The notes: a model not told the origin generated them from the letters alone. Shown: positions 1 through 9,211, counted from the first letter of the stretch. The stretch is DNA of 64,000 nt from Halieaceae bacterium UBA4452 (GCA_002389505.1 DGPA01000021.1:222280-286279); one strand, 5' to 3'. A program made the numbers and translations.

Positions 1-2
1 CT

Positions 3-992
3 TATCACGGCTGGGAGTTTAACCGCGAAGGCGTTGTCACCTTTGTGCCAGATGAAGAAGACTTCAAAGAAAGCCCCTGTGGCAAAGCACGACTCAAAGA
101 CATGCGGTGCGAGGAACGCTTTGGGTTTATTTGGTTCAATTTTGATAGCGATGCACCTTGCTTAGACGATTTCCTAGGTGAAACCATCACCCGTGAGTTA
201 GATGCGCACCGCATTGAAGATATGCTGCGAGTGCTGGACATGACCGCCGAGGCAAGCTGTAACTGGAAAATAATCACTGATAATTTCAATGAGGCATACC
301 ACGTAAAGGTACTCCACCCTGAACTCATCCCCTACATAGCGGCTGACTATCAAGACTGCCAGTTTGATACCTTCGCCAATGGCCACAACCGCGGGTGGTT
401 TCCCTCGTTTCTACCCTCCAAGCAATACGGTAGCGATACTATTGGCGAACCCTTGAAGAGCATGGCCAGGATGTGGGGGCTTAATAGTGATGACTACGTG
501 GGTCGAGAAAACTGGCAACAATTACGCGTGGACATCCAGCAGGCCAAAAGGACGCAAGGCCCAGCCAAAGGCTATCATCACTACACCCATCTTGCTGATT
601 ACCAGCTGACCGATTATGTTATTTACAATTTATTTCCAAACAATGTTATTACCGTTGGGCCCGATGGCGTACAGCTACTCAGACCCCGGCCACATCCCAC
701 CGACCCTGCTCAGTGCCTGTTCGATCATTGGTGGTTAGTCAACAAAGTAGAGGGGCAAGCCAGCACGCCCTCACCCGCCGGAGGCCCGGACTTACCCGTT
801 GAAGATGCCATGCATGAGCATGTCCGCTACGGAGAAAAAAGTCTAGGAACGACCGCCGATCAGGATTTGAGTATTGCCAAGATGCAACAGCTAGGGCTCG
901 GTTCAGCGGGCTTCCAAGGCTACTGGATGCCCGAGCAAGAACGTCGCGTGCAATCTTTCCATGAAACGTTAAATGATTTAATGGGCAACTAA
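3..992 (+). CDS. Rieske non-haem iron oxygenase, alpha subunit (5' truncated by window edge)
   Basis: The reading frame is open from the first bases of the window, so the gene start lies outside. The visible part begins at Tyr-His-Gly-Trp, which contains the second His of the Rieske [2Fe-2S] motif (C-x2-H); the first cluster ligands are missing. The C-terminal catalytic domain is complete: the segment NWKIITDNFNEAYHVKVLH carries the H-x4-H pair that binds the mononuclear iron. Such alpha subunits bind substrate and activate O2 for ring or methyl hydroxylation or O-demethylation, taking electrons from a ferredoxin and reductase. It is convergent with the SDR gene to its right. The substrate cannot be read from the sequence. 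Confidence 0.9.
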   Translation, partial: YHGWEFNREGVVTFVPDEEDFKESPCGKARLKDMRCEERFGFIWFNFDSDAPCLDDFLGETITRELDAHRIEDMLRVLDMTAEASCNWKIITDNFNEAYHVKVLHPELIPYIAADYQDCQFDTFANGHNRGWFPSFLPSKQYGSDTIGEPLKSMARMWGLNSDDYVGRENWQQLRVDIQQAKRTQGPAKGYHHYTHLADYQLTDYVIYNLFPNNVITVGPDGVQLLRPRPHPTDPAQCLFDHWWLVNKVEGQASTPSPAGGPDLPVEDAMHEHVRYGEKSLGTTADQDLSIAKMQQLGLGSAGFQGYWMPEQERRVQSFHETLNDLMGN

Positions 993-1174
993 GTCCCTAC
1001 ACGGCAATGGCTGCGCAAGGTACGCAGGCTTCAAGGCCGCTTGAACCGCCGCCGACCGAGTAACAACCGGTCGACAATGGCTACTCGGCGCACATACACT
1101 CCGCTCACCGGGTGGCAAACCCCATGACTTCGCACTCCACAGCCATGGGCAGGCAGACGCTACACCGCCGGGGA
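993..1174. other. Intergenic gap between convergent genes
   Basis: This is a 182-bp gap between the end of the Rieske oxygenase gene and the stop codon of the leftward SDR gene. I see no convincing ORF, operator motif or terminator hairpin with a T-run in it. Confidence 0.4.
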
Positions 1175-1936
1175 TTAAAACTGCAAACGCTTAGTGAAGC
1201 CGCCGTCAAGCACAACGTTGGTGCCCGTGGTAAAACCCGACCGGGGGCTGGCTAGAAAGGCGACCATATCGGCAATTTCTCGCGCTGAACCCATACGACC
1301 CATCGGTATATTGGCTAGCGTGCCTTCATAAATTTCGGGCATAGCTTGTTTGATCTGATCCCATGCACCGCCCTCAATAAACACTGGGCCAGGGCTCACC
1401 GCATTCACACGGATACCCTGAGGGGCTAAGTCTTGTGCCAAGTTACCCGCGTAGTTGAGCAGCGCTGCTTTGATGGCGCTATAGGGAACTGCACCGGCAA
1501 ACGCCTCAAGTGCGGCCGTTGACGAAATAACAACAATCGCGCCACTCGCTGATTTTTCAAGCCATGGTTGGACCAACTGAACCCCCCGCCAAGTCGATAG
1601 CATGTCAGCCTCAAAATTGGCGCGCCAACCGTCCTCAGAGGCATCGGCGCCACCGGCTGATACATTGGGCACAAAGATATCAATGCCGCCCAAAGTGTCG
1701 GCGCAGTGGTTGACCCAGTGGGCAAGCGAGTCAGCATCCGCCACGTCGACGGCACTACCCACCACGGTAGCTCCTTTAGCACTCAGCTCTTCTACCGCTT
1801 GCTTGACCTCATCACTATTACGCGCGCAAATGCCTAGTTGACAACCTTCTGCAGCGAGAGTTTCTACAATACCTCTGCCTATTCCTTTCGTTGATCCGGT
1901 AACTAGCGCCACTTTTCCCTGCAATTTTAAGTCCAT
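1175..1936 (-). CDS. Short-chain dehydrogenase/reductase (SDR)
   Basis: A classical SDR of 253 aa. The N-terminal nucleotide-binding motif is VTGSTKGIGRG (TGxxxGxG), there is an S-x12-YSAIK catalytic Ser/Tyr/Lys arrangement, and the C-terminus has the usual TGTNVVLDGGF segment. It would interconvert an alcohol and a ketone with NAD(P)(H). It is the last gene of a leftward run (CoA ligase, two acyl-CoA dehydrogenases, SDR), so a role on a CoA-bound hydroxyl or ketone intermediate is plausible. The ATG is preceded by GGAGGTGA, an almost ideal ribosome binding site. Substrate unknown. Confidence 0.92.
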   Translation of the reverse strand: MDLKLQGKVALVTGSTKGIGRGIVETLAAEGCQLGICARNSDEVKQAVEELSAKGATVVGSAVDVADADSLAHWVNHCADTLGGIDIFVPNVSAGGADASEDGWRANFEADMLSTWRGVQLVQPWLEKSASGAIVVISSTAALEAFAGAVPYSAIKAALLNYAGNLAQDLAPQGIRVNAVSPGPVFIEGGAWDQIKQAMPEIYEGTLANIPMGRMGSAREIADMVAFLASPRSGFTTGTNVVLDGGFTKRLQF

Positions 1937-1983
1937 TATTCACCTCCAATGGTGTGGTTATTTAAACGTTATGTGATCCTGTA

Positions 1984-3090
1984 TTACGCGGCATCAACAA
2001 CGGCGATAAACGTTTCAAGGGCTTCATCGCGACTGACAATCCAACTATCAAGCGCTGCCACTCGCTTGAAATAATGCCCCACAATATACTCATCGGTTGT
2101 TGCAATGCCCCCGTGTAGTTGAATAGCTTCTTGCGTAACATGGCGAGCCGCATTAGCCGTCTTGACCTTACAAGCCAGTATTAACGCCCATTCATCAGTC
2201 GCACTGTTATCATGCGCACGGCATGCAGCTGCAACGAGTGAGCGGCATAATTCAACCTCAATCAGCATATTGGCCATACGGTGCTGCAGCGCCTGAAAGG
2301 ACGCTAACGGCTGGCCAAACTGTACGCGCTGCTTGGTATAGTCGACCGTCGCTCCCAGAGCCGCGTCCATCGCACCTAAGGCTTCCGCGCTGGCTATTAG
2401 CGCAGCACGGGCACGGGCCCGGGAAAACGCGTTTATAGCGACCTCACCGCTGGCCATCAAGGCAGATGCCTGAATATGGATATCAAAGCAAATATTCGCG
2501 CCGCTTCGACCGTCGTACGTTTTATAGGCCTCCACGGTGAGGCCCCGTGCGTCTCTCTCCACGAGTGCATAGGCAAACGCTTCACCCAAGCAGGCCGTAA
2601 TAATAAAATGCGTGGCGCTACCACCGCCGGCCACAAAGACCTTCTCCCCCGTTAAGCGATACCCGCTCTCTGTAGGCTGAAGAAGGGCCCGGGTGTTCGT
2701 GACCGATGGTGCAGCATCAGCCTCCGCGTGGGCAAGGATAATGTGTATCTCACCCGTCGCCATTTTTTCTATCACGGCGTCGGGGGTGTTCACGCCCTCA
2801 TGGGTCAGGAGTGCGCCAGCCACTACGACAGAATCAAATACCGGCTCTATTACCAAAAAACGACCAAATTGTTCAGCGACCACCGCGCATTCCTGCATGC
2901 CAAAACCTAAACCACCCTGCTCCTCGGTGAAGGGCATAGCCATCCAGCCCATGCTTGCCATGGCAGTCCAGTGGGGCTCACTCATAAACTCACTGCTGCT
3001 AACCACCTCTCGTCGGCTGTTGAAGTCATAGTTGTCGCGTAAGTAACGCTCCGCGGCGTCATGCAGCATTTGCTGATCTTCAGTCATCAT
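1984..3090 (-). CDS. Acyl-CoA dehydrogenase, short non-canonical subunit
   Basis: An acyl-CoA dehydrogenase-family protein of 368 aa. It keeps the N-terminal helical domain and the late HGGIATTDEY segment. It ends without the (Y/G)-x-GT-x-EIQR stretch where most family members carry a catalytic Glu. It lies 18 bp downstream of a 396-aa acyl-CoA dehydrogenase in the same operon. Known steroid side-chain dehydrogenases (ChsE-type) are heterotetramers of two such unequal subunits encoded side by side. I infer that this is the partner subunit of such a complex. A strong GGAGGAAG site precedes the start. Confidence 0.9.
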   Translation of the reverse strand: MMTEDQQMLHDAAERYLRDNYDFNSRREVVSSSEFMSEPHWTAMASMGWMAMPFTEEQGGLGFGMQECAVVAEQFGRFLVIEPVFDSVVVAGALLTHEGVNTPDAVIEKMATGEIHIILAHAEADAAPSVTNTRALLQPTESGYRLTGEKVFVAGGGSATHFIITACLGEAFAYALVERDARGLTVEAYKTYDGRSGANICFDIHIQASALMASGEVAINAFSRARARAALIASAEALGAMDAALGATVDYTKQRVQFGQPLASFQALQHRMANMLIEVELCRSLVAAACRAHDNSATDEWALILACKVKTANAARHVTQEAIQLHGGIATTDEYIVGHYFKRVAALDSWIVSRDEALETFIAVVDAA

Positions 3091-3108
3091 AAACTTCCTC
3101 CCCCGCGC

Positions 3109-4299
3109 TTAAAGCTTAAGTATCTGCTTGGCGATGATGGCTCTTTGTATCTCCGCTGTTCCGCCATAAATAGTCGCAGCGCGGTTATTGATGTATTCGG
3201 CCATCGCCGTCAGCGCATACCCTGGCGCCGGTGTCTTGCCAGCATAGCGCGGATTTAGGGAGTCCGGATGATAAGGCGTAGCCGCTTGACCCACCGCGTC
3301 AACACTCAACGCATTAAAGCGCTGGCCGAGCTCAGTGCCTGCGCACTTAACCAGCGATGACAGGGCGCCCGGATTTCCCCCTGAGCTTAACGTGCCTTTT
3401 ATTCGTAATTCTGTTTGCTCCAAGGCCATTGCCTCAATCTCTGCCTCCGCAAGACGGTGACGGAACACCGGATCCTGTAGCTTTGATTTGCCATTACGCG
3501 CCTTAACCGATTGAGCCTGGCAGCGTAACTTCGCTAACTGCTTTTTAATATCAATGGTAAAATTATGCCCGCCTCGCTCAAATTCCAATAAATATTTAGC
3601 GACCGACCAGCCTTCGTTTTCATTTCCCACTACATTAGCAACAGGCACTCGCACGTCTTGAAAAAAGACCTGACATTGCTCAATCTGGCCGTCAAGGCTA
3701 ACAATGTCAGTCACCGTAATGCCCGGGCTATTGAGATCGATTAACAGAAAACTGATGCCCGCCTGTGGCTTCACCTCCTTGTTCGTTCGGACTAGACAAA
3801 ATATTCGATTGCTGTGTCGAGCCATGGACGTCCAAATCTTGGTACCGTTTACGACATAGTCGTCTCCGTCTCGTACCGCCGATGTTTTAAGCGAGGCCAA
3901 ATCGGAGCCAGCACCAGGCTCCGAATAACCCTGACACCAAATATCTTCTGCGGAGAGGATACGCGGCAAGTAAAAAGACTTTTGCTCATCGGTACCATAA
4001 TGCATGAGCATGGGTCCGAGCATTTGGATAGCCATCATGACGATACTGGGAGCGTTGGCGAGCTTACATTCTTCCTGAAAGATATAGCGCTGGTTAATGT
4101 CCCAACCGGTGCCTCCATATTCCTTAGGCCACTCGGGAGCAACCCAACCTTTATTATGAAGAATCTTATGCCATTTTAGCGCCGCCTCGAAGTCTGAAAA
4201 TACCGACGTTGTTAGTTCTCCTGCTCGGACTAACTCTGGGGACAGTTCAAGGGCAAGAAAGTCCCTCACTCCCTGTCGGAACAGCTTGTAATCAGTCAT
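3109..4299 (-). CDS. Acyl-CoA dehydrogenase, full-length subunit
   Basis: A 396-aa flavoprotein of the acyl-CoA dehydrogenase family, which introduces an alpha,beta double bond into an acyl-CoA. Visible features are the FAD/substrate segment QGYSEPGAGSDLASLKT (about residues 123-139), the strand NGTKIWTS, and the C-terminal IYGGTAEIQRAIIAKQIL. The usual catalytic Glu of the IYEGT motif is Gly here. As in the LCAD and ChsE subgroups, the base may sit in the earlier helix (E239/E241 in LLEFERGG), which is inference. It is probably the catalytic half of a heteromer with the 368-aa protein downstream. Confidence 0.93.
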   Translation of the reverse strand: MTDYKLFRQGVRDFLALELSPELVRAGELTTSVFSDFEAALKWHKILHNKGWVAPEWPKEYGGTGWDINQRYIFQEECKLANAPSIVMMAIQMLGPMLMHYGTDEQKSFYLPRILSAEDIWCQGYSEPGAGSDLASLKTSAVRDGDDYVVNGTKIWTSMARHSNRIFCLVRTNKEVKPQAGISFLLIDLNSPGITVTDIVSLDGQIEQCQVFFQDVRVPVANVVGNENEGWSVAKYLLEFERGGHNFTIDIKKQLAKLRCQAQSVKARNGKSKLQDPVFRHRLAEAEIEAMALEQTELRIKGTLSSGGNPGALSSLVKCAGTELGQRFNALSVDAVGQAATPYHPDSLNPRYAGKTPAPGYALTAMAEYINNRAATIYGGTAEIQRAIIAKQILKL

Positions 4300-4333
4300 A
4301 GTTTGCGCAATCCGTCATAAAATAATGTCCCCG

Positions 4334-5944
4334 TCACAGTTGCAGGCCAGCGTCTATTAACTGGCGTCTTAGCAACTCTTTTTGCACTTTCCCTGACGCC
4401 GTTTTGGGTAATGCTGACGTCAGCTCAAGGTGCTGCGGCCACTTCTGTTTCGCTACCCCGAGCTTGTCAAGAGTATCAAGTATCGTGGCAAGGCCTAGCA
4501 CAGTATTCGGGTCGATGACCACGAATGCGGCGACGCCTTCACCAAGACGCGCATGGGGCGCAGCCACCACTGCGACCTCCACTACGTCAGGGTGCTCTAA
4601 TATCGCCTCTTCAATTTCTCGGGCAGAGAGGTTTTCTCCCCCGCGAATAATAATGTCCTTCTTTCGATCGGTGATCACCAACGCACCACTTTGGAGTAAT
4701 TTTCCAACATCGCCAGTCTTAAAAAACCCGTCGGCATCAAAGGCTGCTGCCTGTTGGTCTGGGTCTGAATAGCCAAGCATCATGGCCGGTCCACGGACGA
4801 CAATTTCACCCTCCACTCCCGACCCTAAATCAGCGCCATTATCGTCGTAAATACGCACATCATAATTGTAAATGCGGCCATCAGTCTCCGCTGCTTGCTG
4901 CCTATTTGCAGGCTCAGGAAACCCCACTGTCACCAGTGGCACCTCAGTGGAACCATAAACCCGAACTGCCTGACAATCCTTAAGAACGTCGGTGGCCGCA
5001 TAAATTAAGCTAGGGGGCACCGAGGCACCGCCACAAGCAAACAGCCGAAACCCGGGTAGTGACTTGCCCTGCGCCTTGCAGGTATCGGTCAATTGTTGCA
5101 GGAAAGGGGTGGCGCTCACACAGGTGGTGGCACCGTACTTCTCGATGAGGGCGATGGCTTTTTCTACCACCCACGCTTCCATTAATAATGAGCGCGTCGT
5201 CGTGAAGAAAGGCAGCTCAATACCGTTTACATACCCTGTTATGTGCGTCACCGGTGAGGGCATCAGCATCAAATCCTCATCGGTCAAGCGCCAGCCTGAT
5301 ACACCGTTATCAAGGGCTTTCGCAAGCGTATTGTGACTGTGGCGCACTGCCTTTGGGTTGCCTGTCGTTCCAGACGTATACAATATAATTTTGACGTCGT
5401 CGGGATCGACTGGCGCGACGTCGACGTCTGTTGCATCACCATAGGACAGCCATTCGTGAAAATGGCTAAAACCATCAGGTAGCGCATTTTCAGCACCCAC
5501 GCAAACGACGTGCTCCAGCAACGGCAAATGGCTTTTAAGCTGCTCCACCATCTCAGGGAAATTAAATTGACGGTATAGCCCGGGGATAAACACAATTTTT
5601 GCCTGCGCGTCTTTCAAAATAAAAGCGACTTCCCGGCCCCTATAAATCGGCACTATAGGGTTGATCACCAGGCCACAGATAGACGCCGCAATGGCAACAA
5701 TGACCGACTCGACAATGTTGGGCAGTTGAAAGCTGAGCGTATCACCGGGCTTCAATCCAGCTTTTTGCATTGCGCTGGCGAGCAGACGGCTCTGGTTCCA
5801 TGCATCGCCATAGCTCAGTGTTGCGCCGCTATCAAACACAATGGCGACCTCTGTCGGTTGGCTGCTCGCCAATTGTGAAGCCACTTGAGCGAGGGTCGTA
5901 TGTCGATAACTGTGATCGCTGATCAGATTCATTGCTGCAGACAT
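4334..5944 (-). CDS. AMP-forming acyl-CoA synthetase (CoA ligase)
   Basis: A 536-aa member of the ANL superfamily that activates a carboxylic acid to an acyl-CoA through an acyl-adenylate. Motifs seen are the phosphate loop YTSGTTGNPKAV, the hinge/A8 region TDRKKDIIIRGGENLSA, and the C-terminal catalytic Lys in PKTASGKVQKELL. It is the first gene of the leftward operon that continues into the two acyl-CoA dehydrogenases and an SDR, so it probably feeds them. Met5 is an alternative start. A promoter and a candidate operator lie about 60-100 bp upstream. It resembles the cyclohexanecarboxylate/FadD3-type ligases in overall pattern; the substrate is not determinable. Confidence 0.93.
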   Translation of the reverse strand: MSAAMNLISDHSYRHTTLAQVASQLASSQPTEVAIVFDSGATLSYGDAWNQSRLLASAMQKAGLKPGDTLSFQLPNIVESVIVAIAASICGLVINPIVPIYRGREVAFILKDAQAKIVFIPGLYRQFNFPEMVEQLKSHLPLLEHVVCVGAENALPDGFSHFHEWLSYGDATDVDVAPVDPDDVKIILYTSGTTGNPKAVRHSHNTLAKALDNGVSGWRLTDEDLMLMPSPVTHITGYVNGIELPFFTTTRSLLMEAWVVEKAIALIEKYGATTCVSATPFLQQLTDTCKAQGKSLPGFRLFACGGASVPPSLIYAATDVLKDCQAVRVYGSTEVPLVTVGFPEPANRQQAAETDGRIYNYDVRIYDDNGADLGSGVEGEIVVRGPAMMLGYSDPDQQAAAFDADGFFKTGDVGKLLQSGALVITDRKKDIIIRGGENLSAREIEEAILEHPDVVEVAVVAAPHARLGEGVAAFVVIDPNTVLGLATILDTLDKLGVAKQKWPQHLELTSALPKTASGKVQKELLRRQLIDAGLQL

Positions 5945-5999
5945 GCCCTAGTGTGTATTGTTATTGATGTTGCATAGCACCGCCATCTGACGAGCTGAC

Positions 6000-6042
6000 A
6001 ATATAACAGCAAGTTTAGCGCAAACAAACTCGATTGTTTGTT
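6000..6042 (-). promoter_or_regulatory. Operator copy 1 with leftward promoter (CoA ligase operon)
   Basis: The sequence AACAAACtcgattGTTTGTT (6023-6042) is a perfect 7-bp inverted repeat with a 6-bp spacer and is the most symmetrical copy of a motif repeated through the cluster. On the minus strand TTGTTT (6027-6022) and TATATT (6005-6000), 16 bp apart, form a sigma70-like promoter for the CoA ligase operon, and the -35 box lies inside the repeat. This geometry suits a repressor. The binding protein is inferred to be the TetR regulator at 19.5 kb. Confidence 0.6.
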
Positions 6043-6248
6043 ATCGGCGAACGCGCAACACTGCGTTTATTTGCCACTGAAGGCGCTCTACCCTAATAGG
6101 GAGAAAAGCACGGCTATCCCAGTGATGATGTCAGTGACTACTTAAACGCTTGACATAAGAATAGCTAGGCTACTAACGTGTAAAAAAGCAAATCCGCTGG
6201 TCGTTTATGCTCTCATGCATAACTGGCGCGACAATGCTGGAAACATTT

Positions 6249-7358
6249 ATGAGTAAGCCAACGGCTACTGCCGTGCCATCTGCGCAGCAAATGCTAGCTA
6301 AAATCCAGATTGAGAAACGACTGGCTCAGCACGCCAGAGGGATTGATCGCGCTGATGAAACGCTCTTGCGTACCGCCTACCATGACGACGGTAGCGTAGA
6401 TTATGGCTCTTTAAAGGGGCCAGCAGCGGTATTTGCGCAGGCAATCGCCGCTATGCATCAACATGCGCCCATGTCTCTGCACCGCCCTAGCAATACAATG
6501 ATTAAGCTACTCGGCAATGAGGCAATCAGCGAGTCTTATGTTATGGCCTGGGTCACGCTGCCTACTGATGGCGATGCCCAGCCCCACTGGGTGGGTGGTC
6601 GCTACTTAGACACGCATCGGTGTAGAAACGGCGATTGGCGGATGCAGCATCGTCGCTACATCCTGGACTGGATTGCGCAGTATCCCCAAGCGCCTGAGGC
6701 TGAAAATAGCGCCGCATTTTCACTCACTACCCTCACCCCAACCGGAGGACATTACCTGAGTGACCCTGGTAATGCCCTGCTCATGGCTTATGGCGCAAAC
6801 TCTGCGAAAGCAACAAGGGAGCAACCCCCAATGAACAATACCGATGCCTTGGATCAGGTCATTTCGCATCACGCCATTGTCGAGCTAGGCTGCAAATATG
6901 CACGAGGGGTTGATCGCGGCGACCCAGACATCATCATGACCGCTTTTCATGATGATGCTTCGGTGATATCAGGTGCGTTTAATGGCTCTGCAAAGGCTTT
7001 CGCTACCGAGGTGACCAAGATGATCGACGACATAGCATCGTGCACGGCACATACTGTCACCAATCACTGGATAGAAATAGACGGTGACAACGCGGTAGGC
7101 GAAAGCTACGTCATTGCCTATCAGGGCCTTAATGGGGATCAGCCACTCAGTGTGCTGACAGGTGGACGCTACATCGATAAATACGAGCGCCGCCATGGTC
7201 GGTGGAAAATCGCACAACGAACGTTCGTCAGTGACTGGACAACAACCAGCCCAGCGAAAGATCTCCTTCACCTAGGCATGTTCGCTGACATGGAGAAAGG
7301 CCAACGTAACAAAAGCGATCCGGTCTATGCGTTTTGGGACAGCCTGTCAGCCCCGTAA
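6249..7358 (+). CDS. Tandem SnoaL/NTF2-like double-domain protein
   Basis: A 369-aa protein with two homologous SnoaL-like (NTF2-fold) domains, roughly residues 14-140 and 200-330. The repeats match at IDRADETLLRTAYHDDGSV and VDRGDPDIIMTAFHDDASV, and at GGRYLDTH and GGRYIDKY, followed by RYILDW and TFVSDW. Family members act as isomerases, dehydratases, cyclases or hydroxylase partners, or only bind small hydrophobic molecules. A single gene holding both copies suggests duplication and fusion. I place the start at 6249 because GGAAA lies 5 bp upstream; ATGs at 6207 and 6234 are in frame but lack a good ribosome site. It is divergent from the CoA ligase operon. Confidence 0.85.
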   Translation: MSKPTATAVPSAQQMLAKIQIEKRLAQHARGIDRADETLLRTAYHDDGSVDYGSLKGPAAVFAQAIAAMHQHAPMSLHRPSNTMIKLLGNEAISESYVMAWVTLPTDGDAQPHWVGGRYLDTHRCRNGDWRMQHRRYILDWIAQYPQAPEAENSAAFSLTTLTPTGGHYLSDPGNALLMAYGANSAKATREQPPMNNTDALDQVISHHAIVELGCKYARGVDRGDPDIIMTAFHDDASVISGAFNGSAKAFATEVTKMIDDIASCTAHTVTNHWIEIDGDNAVGESYVIAYQGLNGDQPLSVLTGGRYIDKYERRHGRWKIAQRTFVSDWTTTSPAKDLLHLGMFADMEKGQRNKSDPVYAFWDSLSAP

Positions 7359-7436
7359 CGCTTTATACTGGGCACCGCACTCACCGGTGTACAAACGCGC
7401 GCAATAACAGCCACCCGTAAAGGAGTTTTAGTAATA

Positions 7437-7757
7437 ATGCCTGCCATAACCTTCATTTCAGATAGCGGTACCACCACTGTCGTAGATGCAACCAGCGGCG
7501 ACAGTGTCATGCAAGTCGCCCTCAACAACATGATCGAGGGTATCGTTGGGGAATGCGGTGGCTGCATGAGCTGCGCAACGTGCCATGTTTATGTAGACGA
7601 CGCTTGGGCAGGAAAAGTTGGGCAGGCGGGCGTAGATGAGCAAGCAATGCTGCAGTTAGCGGTCAAACCCAGCGAAAATAGCCGGCTTAGCTGTCAAATC
7701 ACCGTCGGTGATGATCTTGACGGGCTTATTGTCAGACTCCCTGAATCACAATTTTAG
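7437..7757 (+). CDS. [2Fe-2S] ferredoxin, adrenodoxin/putidaredoxin type
   Basis: A 106-aa plant/vertebrate-type ferredoxin of the adrenodoxin subgroup. The cluster ligands are C40-x5-C46-x2-C49 and C86 (GECGGCMSCATCHVYV, then RLSCQI). C43 is an additional cysteine inside the loop. Such ferredoxins pass single electrons from an NAD(P)H ferredoxin reductase to a cytochrome P450 or a Rieske oxygenase. The matching reductase is the next gene, read convergently, and a P450 lies at 29 kb, so a class I P450 electron chain is a reasonable inference. An AAAGGAG ribosome site lies 11 bp before the start. Confidence 0.93.
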   Translation: MPAITFISDSGTTTVVDATSGDSVMQVALNNMIEGIVGECGGCMSCATCHVYVDDAWAGKVGQAGVDEQAMLQLAVKPSENSRLSCQITVGDDLDGLIVRLPESQF

Positions 7758-7865
7758 GCCCGCCCTATGCGGTCTGAGTGGCGTACTCTGCTGCTTAGCC
7801 AGCCGCTCACTATACGGTCTGGCCAACCGCAGCGTTCGATTGGCGCGGTGCCTTCATTAACACCA

Positions 7866-9089
7866 TTACTTTGGCTTCAACAGCTCCCTTAAATCGACCG
7901 CGGGGTTAGCCACCACGTCGACCGGAATAGAGCCGCCTCCGGACAGTACTTTTTTTGTCACCATGAACTCAAGGGGGCTATTGACGGCATCGCACGCCAG
8001 TAAGGCATCGCCCTTGAAGTAGAAAGCAGTGAAACTGCGCCCGGCACTCACATCGCCTCTCACCACAATAGTATCGAATCCCTGTGATAGCCCGGCGATC
8101 TGCAGTTTTACGTCATATTGGTCAGACCAAAACCATGGCAGCGCGGCCGACGGCCGAGGTTGTCCGCAAATCGCTGCTGCCGCGCATTTGGCTTGGTCAT
8201 TCGCGTTTTGAACAGACTCAATACGCAGCGACTTGCCATACAGCGCGTGGACTTGTCGCGCGCAATCACCTACCGCGTAAATATCATCAAGGGACGTCTG
8301 GCAATCCTCATTCACCACAATGCCATCATCCACCTCAACCCCGGTAGCCTCTGCTAGTGCTGTATCGGGACTGATGCCCACGCCGACAATCACTAAGTCT
8401 GCGGGTACGGACCGACCATCTTTTAAGACCACAGCCTCAACGCTTGACTGCCCTATTAGTTGGGACGCCATCGCAGAGGTGAGTATTTCAACACCCTCCT
8501 CTTGATGAATACGCTGATAAAAAGCGGAAATTTCGGGACCCGTTACACGTGCTAACAGTCGATTCTCCGCCTCTAATACAGTAACCGACATACCGAGCTT
8601 TGTTAATGACGCTGCGGTTTCCAGTCCAATGTAGCCTCCGCCAATAATCACCGCCCGAACACCTTGTTTGGCTCTCGACTTAATCAGCTGAACGTCATGA
8701 GCATCGCGCAATACGCAAACCCCCTCCAGGTCTGCTCCGCCAATGGGCAGCCGTCGCGCAAGGCCGCCAGTGGCGAAAACGAGCTGGCTTCCTGTGAGCT
8801 GCCTTCCATCATCCAGGGTCACCGTTTTTGCCTGTCCATCAACAGCAACTACACGGGCGCCGAGGTGAGTGGTGATACCCGCTTTTTCATACGCAGAAGC
8901 CGGGCGAATCAATAGTTCGTCAATCGACTTATCTTCGGCAAGAAACGCTTTTGATAATGGCGGTCGATGATAAGGCAAATAAGGCTCATCACCGATGAGA
9001 TCGATCGCCCCGGTCCACCCCTGTTGACGCAAGCTTGCCACCAATTGGGCGCCAGCGTGGCTCGCGCCAATAACGATGCACTTTTCCAT
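7866..9089 (-). CDS. NAD(P)H ferredoxin reductase, FAD-dependent
   Basis: A 407-aa flavoprotein of the putidaredoxin/rhodocoxin reductase family. Seen are the N-terminal FAD-binding segment CIVIGASHAGAQ, the central NAD(P)-binding motif VIIGGGYIGLETAASL (about residue 145), and the second FAD motif DDIYAVGDCAR (about residue 275). The C-terminal domain is the family's reductase dimerisation-like region. It would transfer electrons from NAD(P)H to the neighbouring [2Fe-2S] ferredoxin and on to the P450 or the Rieske oxygenases. It faces the ferredoxin gene convergently with a 108-bp gap. Confidence 0.93.
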   Translation of the reverse strand: MEKCIVIGASHAGAQLVASLRQQGWTGAIDLIGDEPYLPYHRPPLSKAFLAEDKSIDELLIRPASAYEKAGITTHLGARVVAVDGQAKTVTLDDGRQLTGSQLVFATGGLARRLPIGGADLEGVCVLRDAHDVQLIKSRAKQGVRAVIIGGGYIGLETAASLTKLGMSVTVLEAENRLLARVTGPEISAFYQRIHQEEGVEILTSAMASQLIGQSSVEAVVLKDGRSVPADLVIVGVGISPDTALAEATGVEVDDGIVVNEDCQTSLDDIYAVGDCARQVHALYGKSLRIESVQNANDQAKCAAAAICGQPRPSAALPWFWSDQYDVKLQIAGLSQGFDTIVVRGDVSAGRSFTAFYFKGDALLACDAVNSPLEFMVTKKVLSGGGSIPVDVVANPAVDLRELLKPK

Positions 9090-9176
9090 AAAGTAGCCTA
9101 TCCTATGTGTGTAGTCGCGCTGGCAGTCCCGAAACGCCGCTGGCTTTTATTTTGTCCAAGATCACGAATTAAAAAA

Positions 9177-9211
9177 ACATGGTTGTCTGTTTTATTAATT
9201 AGCGGTACAAA
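9177..9211 (+). promoter_or_regulatory. Operator copy 2 overlapping a rightward promoter
   Basis: ACATGG-ttgtct-GTTTTA (9177-9194) is a weaker copy of the cluster motif, preceded by an A-run as most copies are. TTGTCT (9183-9188) and TACAAA (9206-9211) are spaced by exactly 17 bp and make a plausible sigma70 promoter for the SnoaL-like gene at 9400. The remainder of the 310-bp gap between the divergent genes shows no other feature. Confidence 0.45.
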
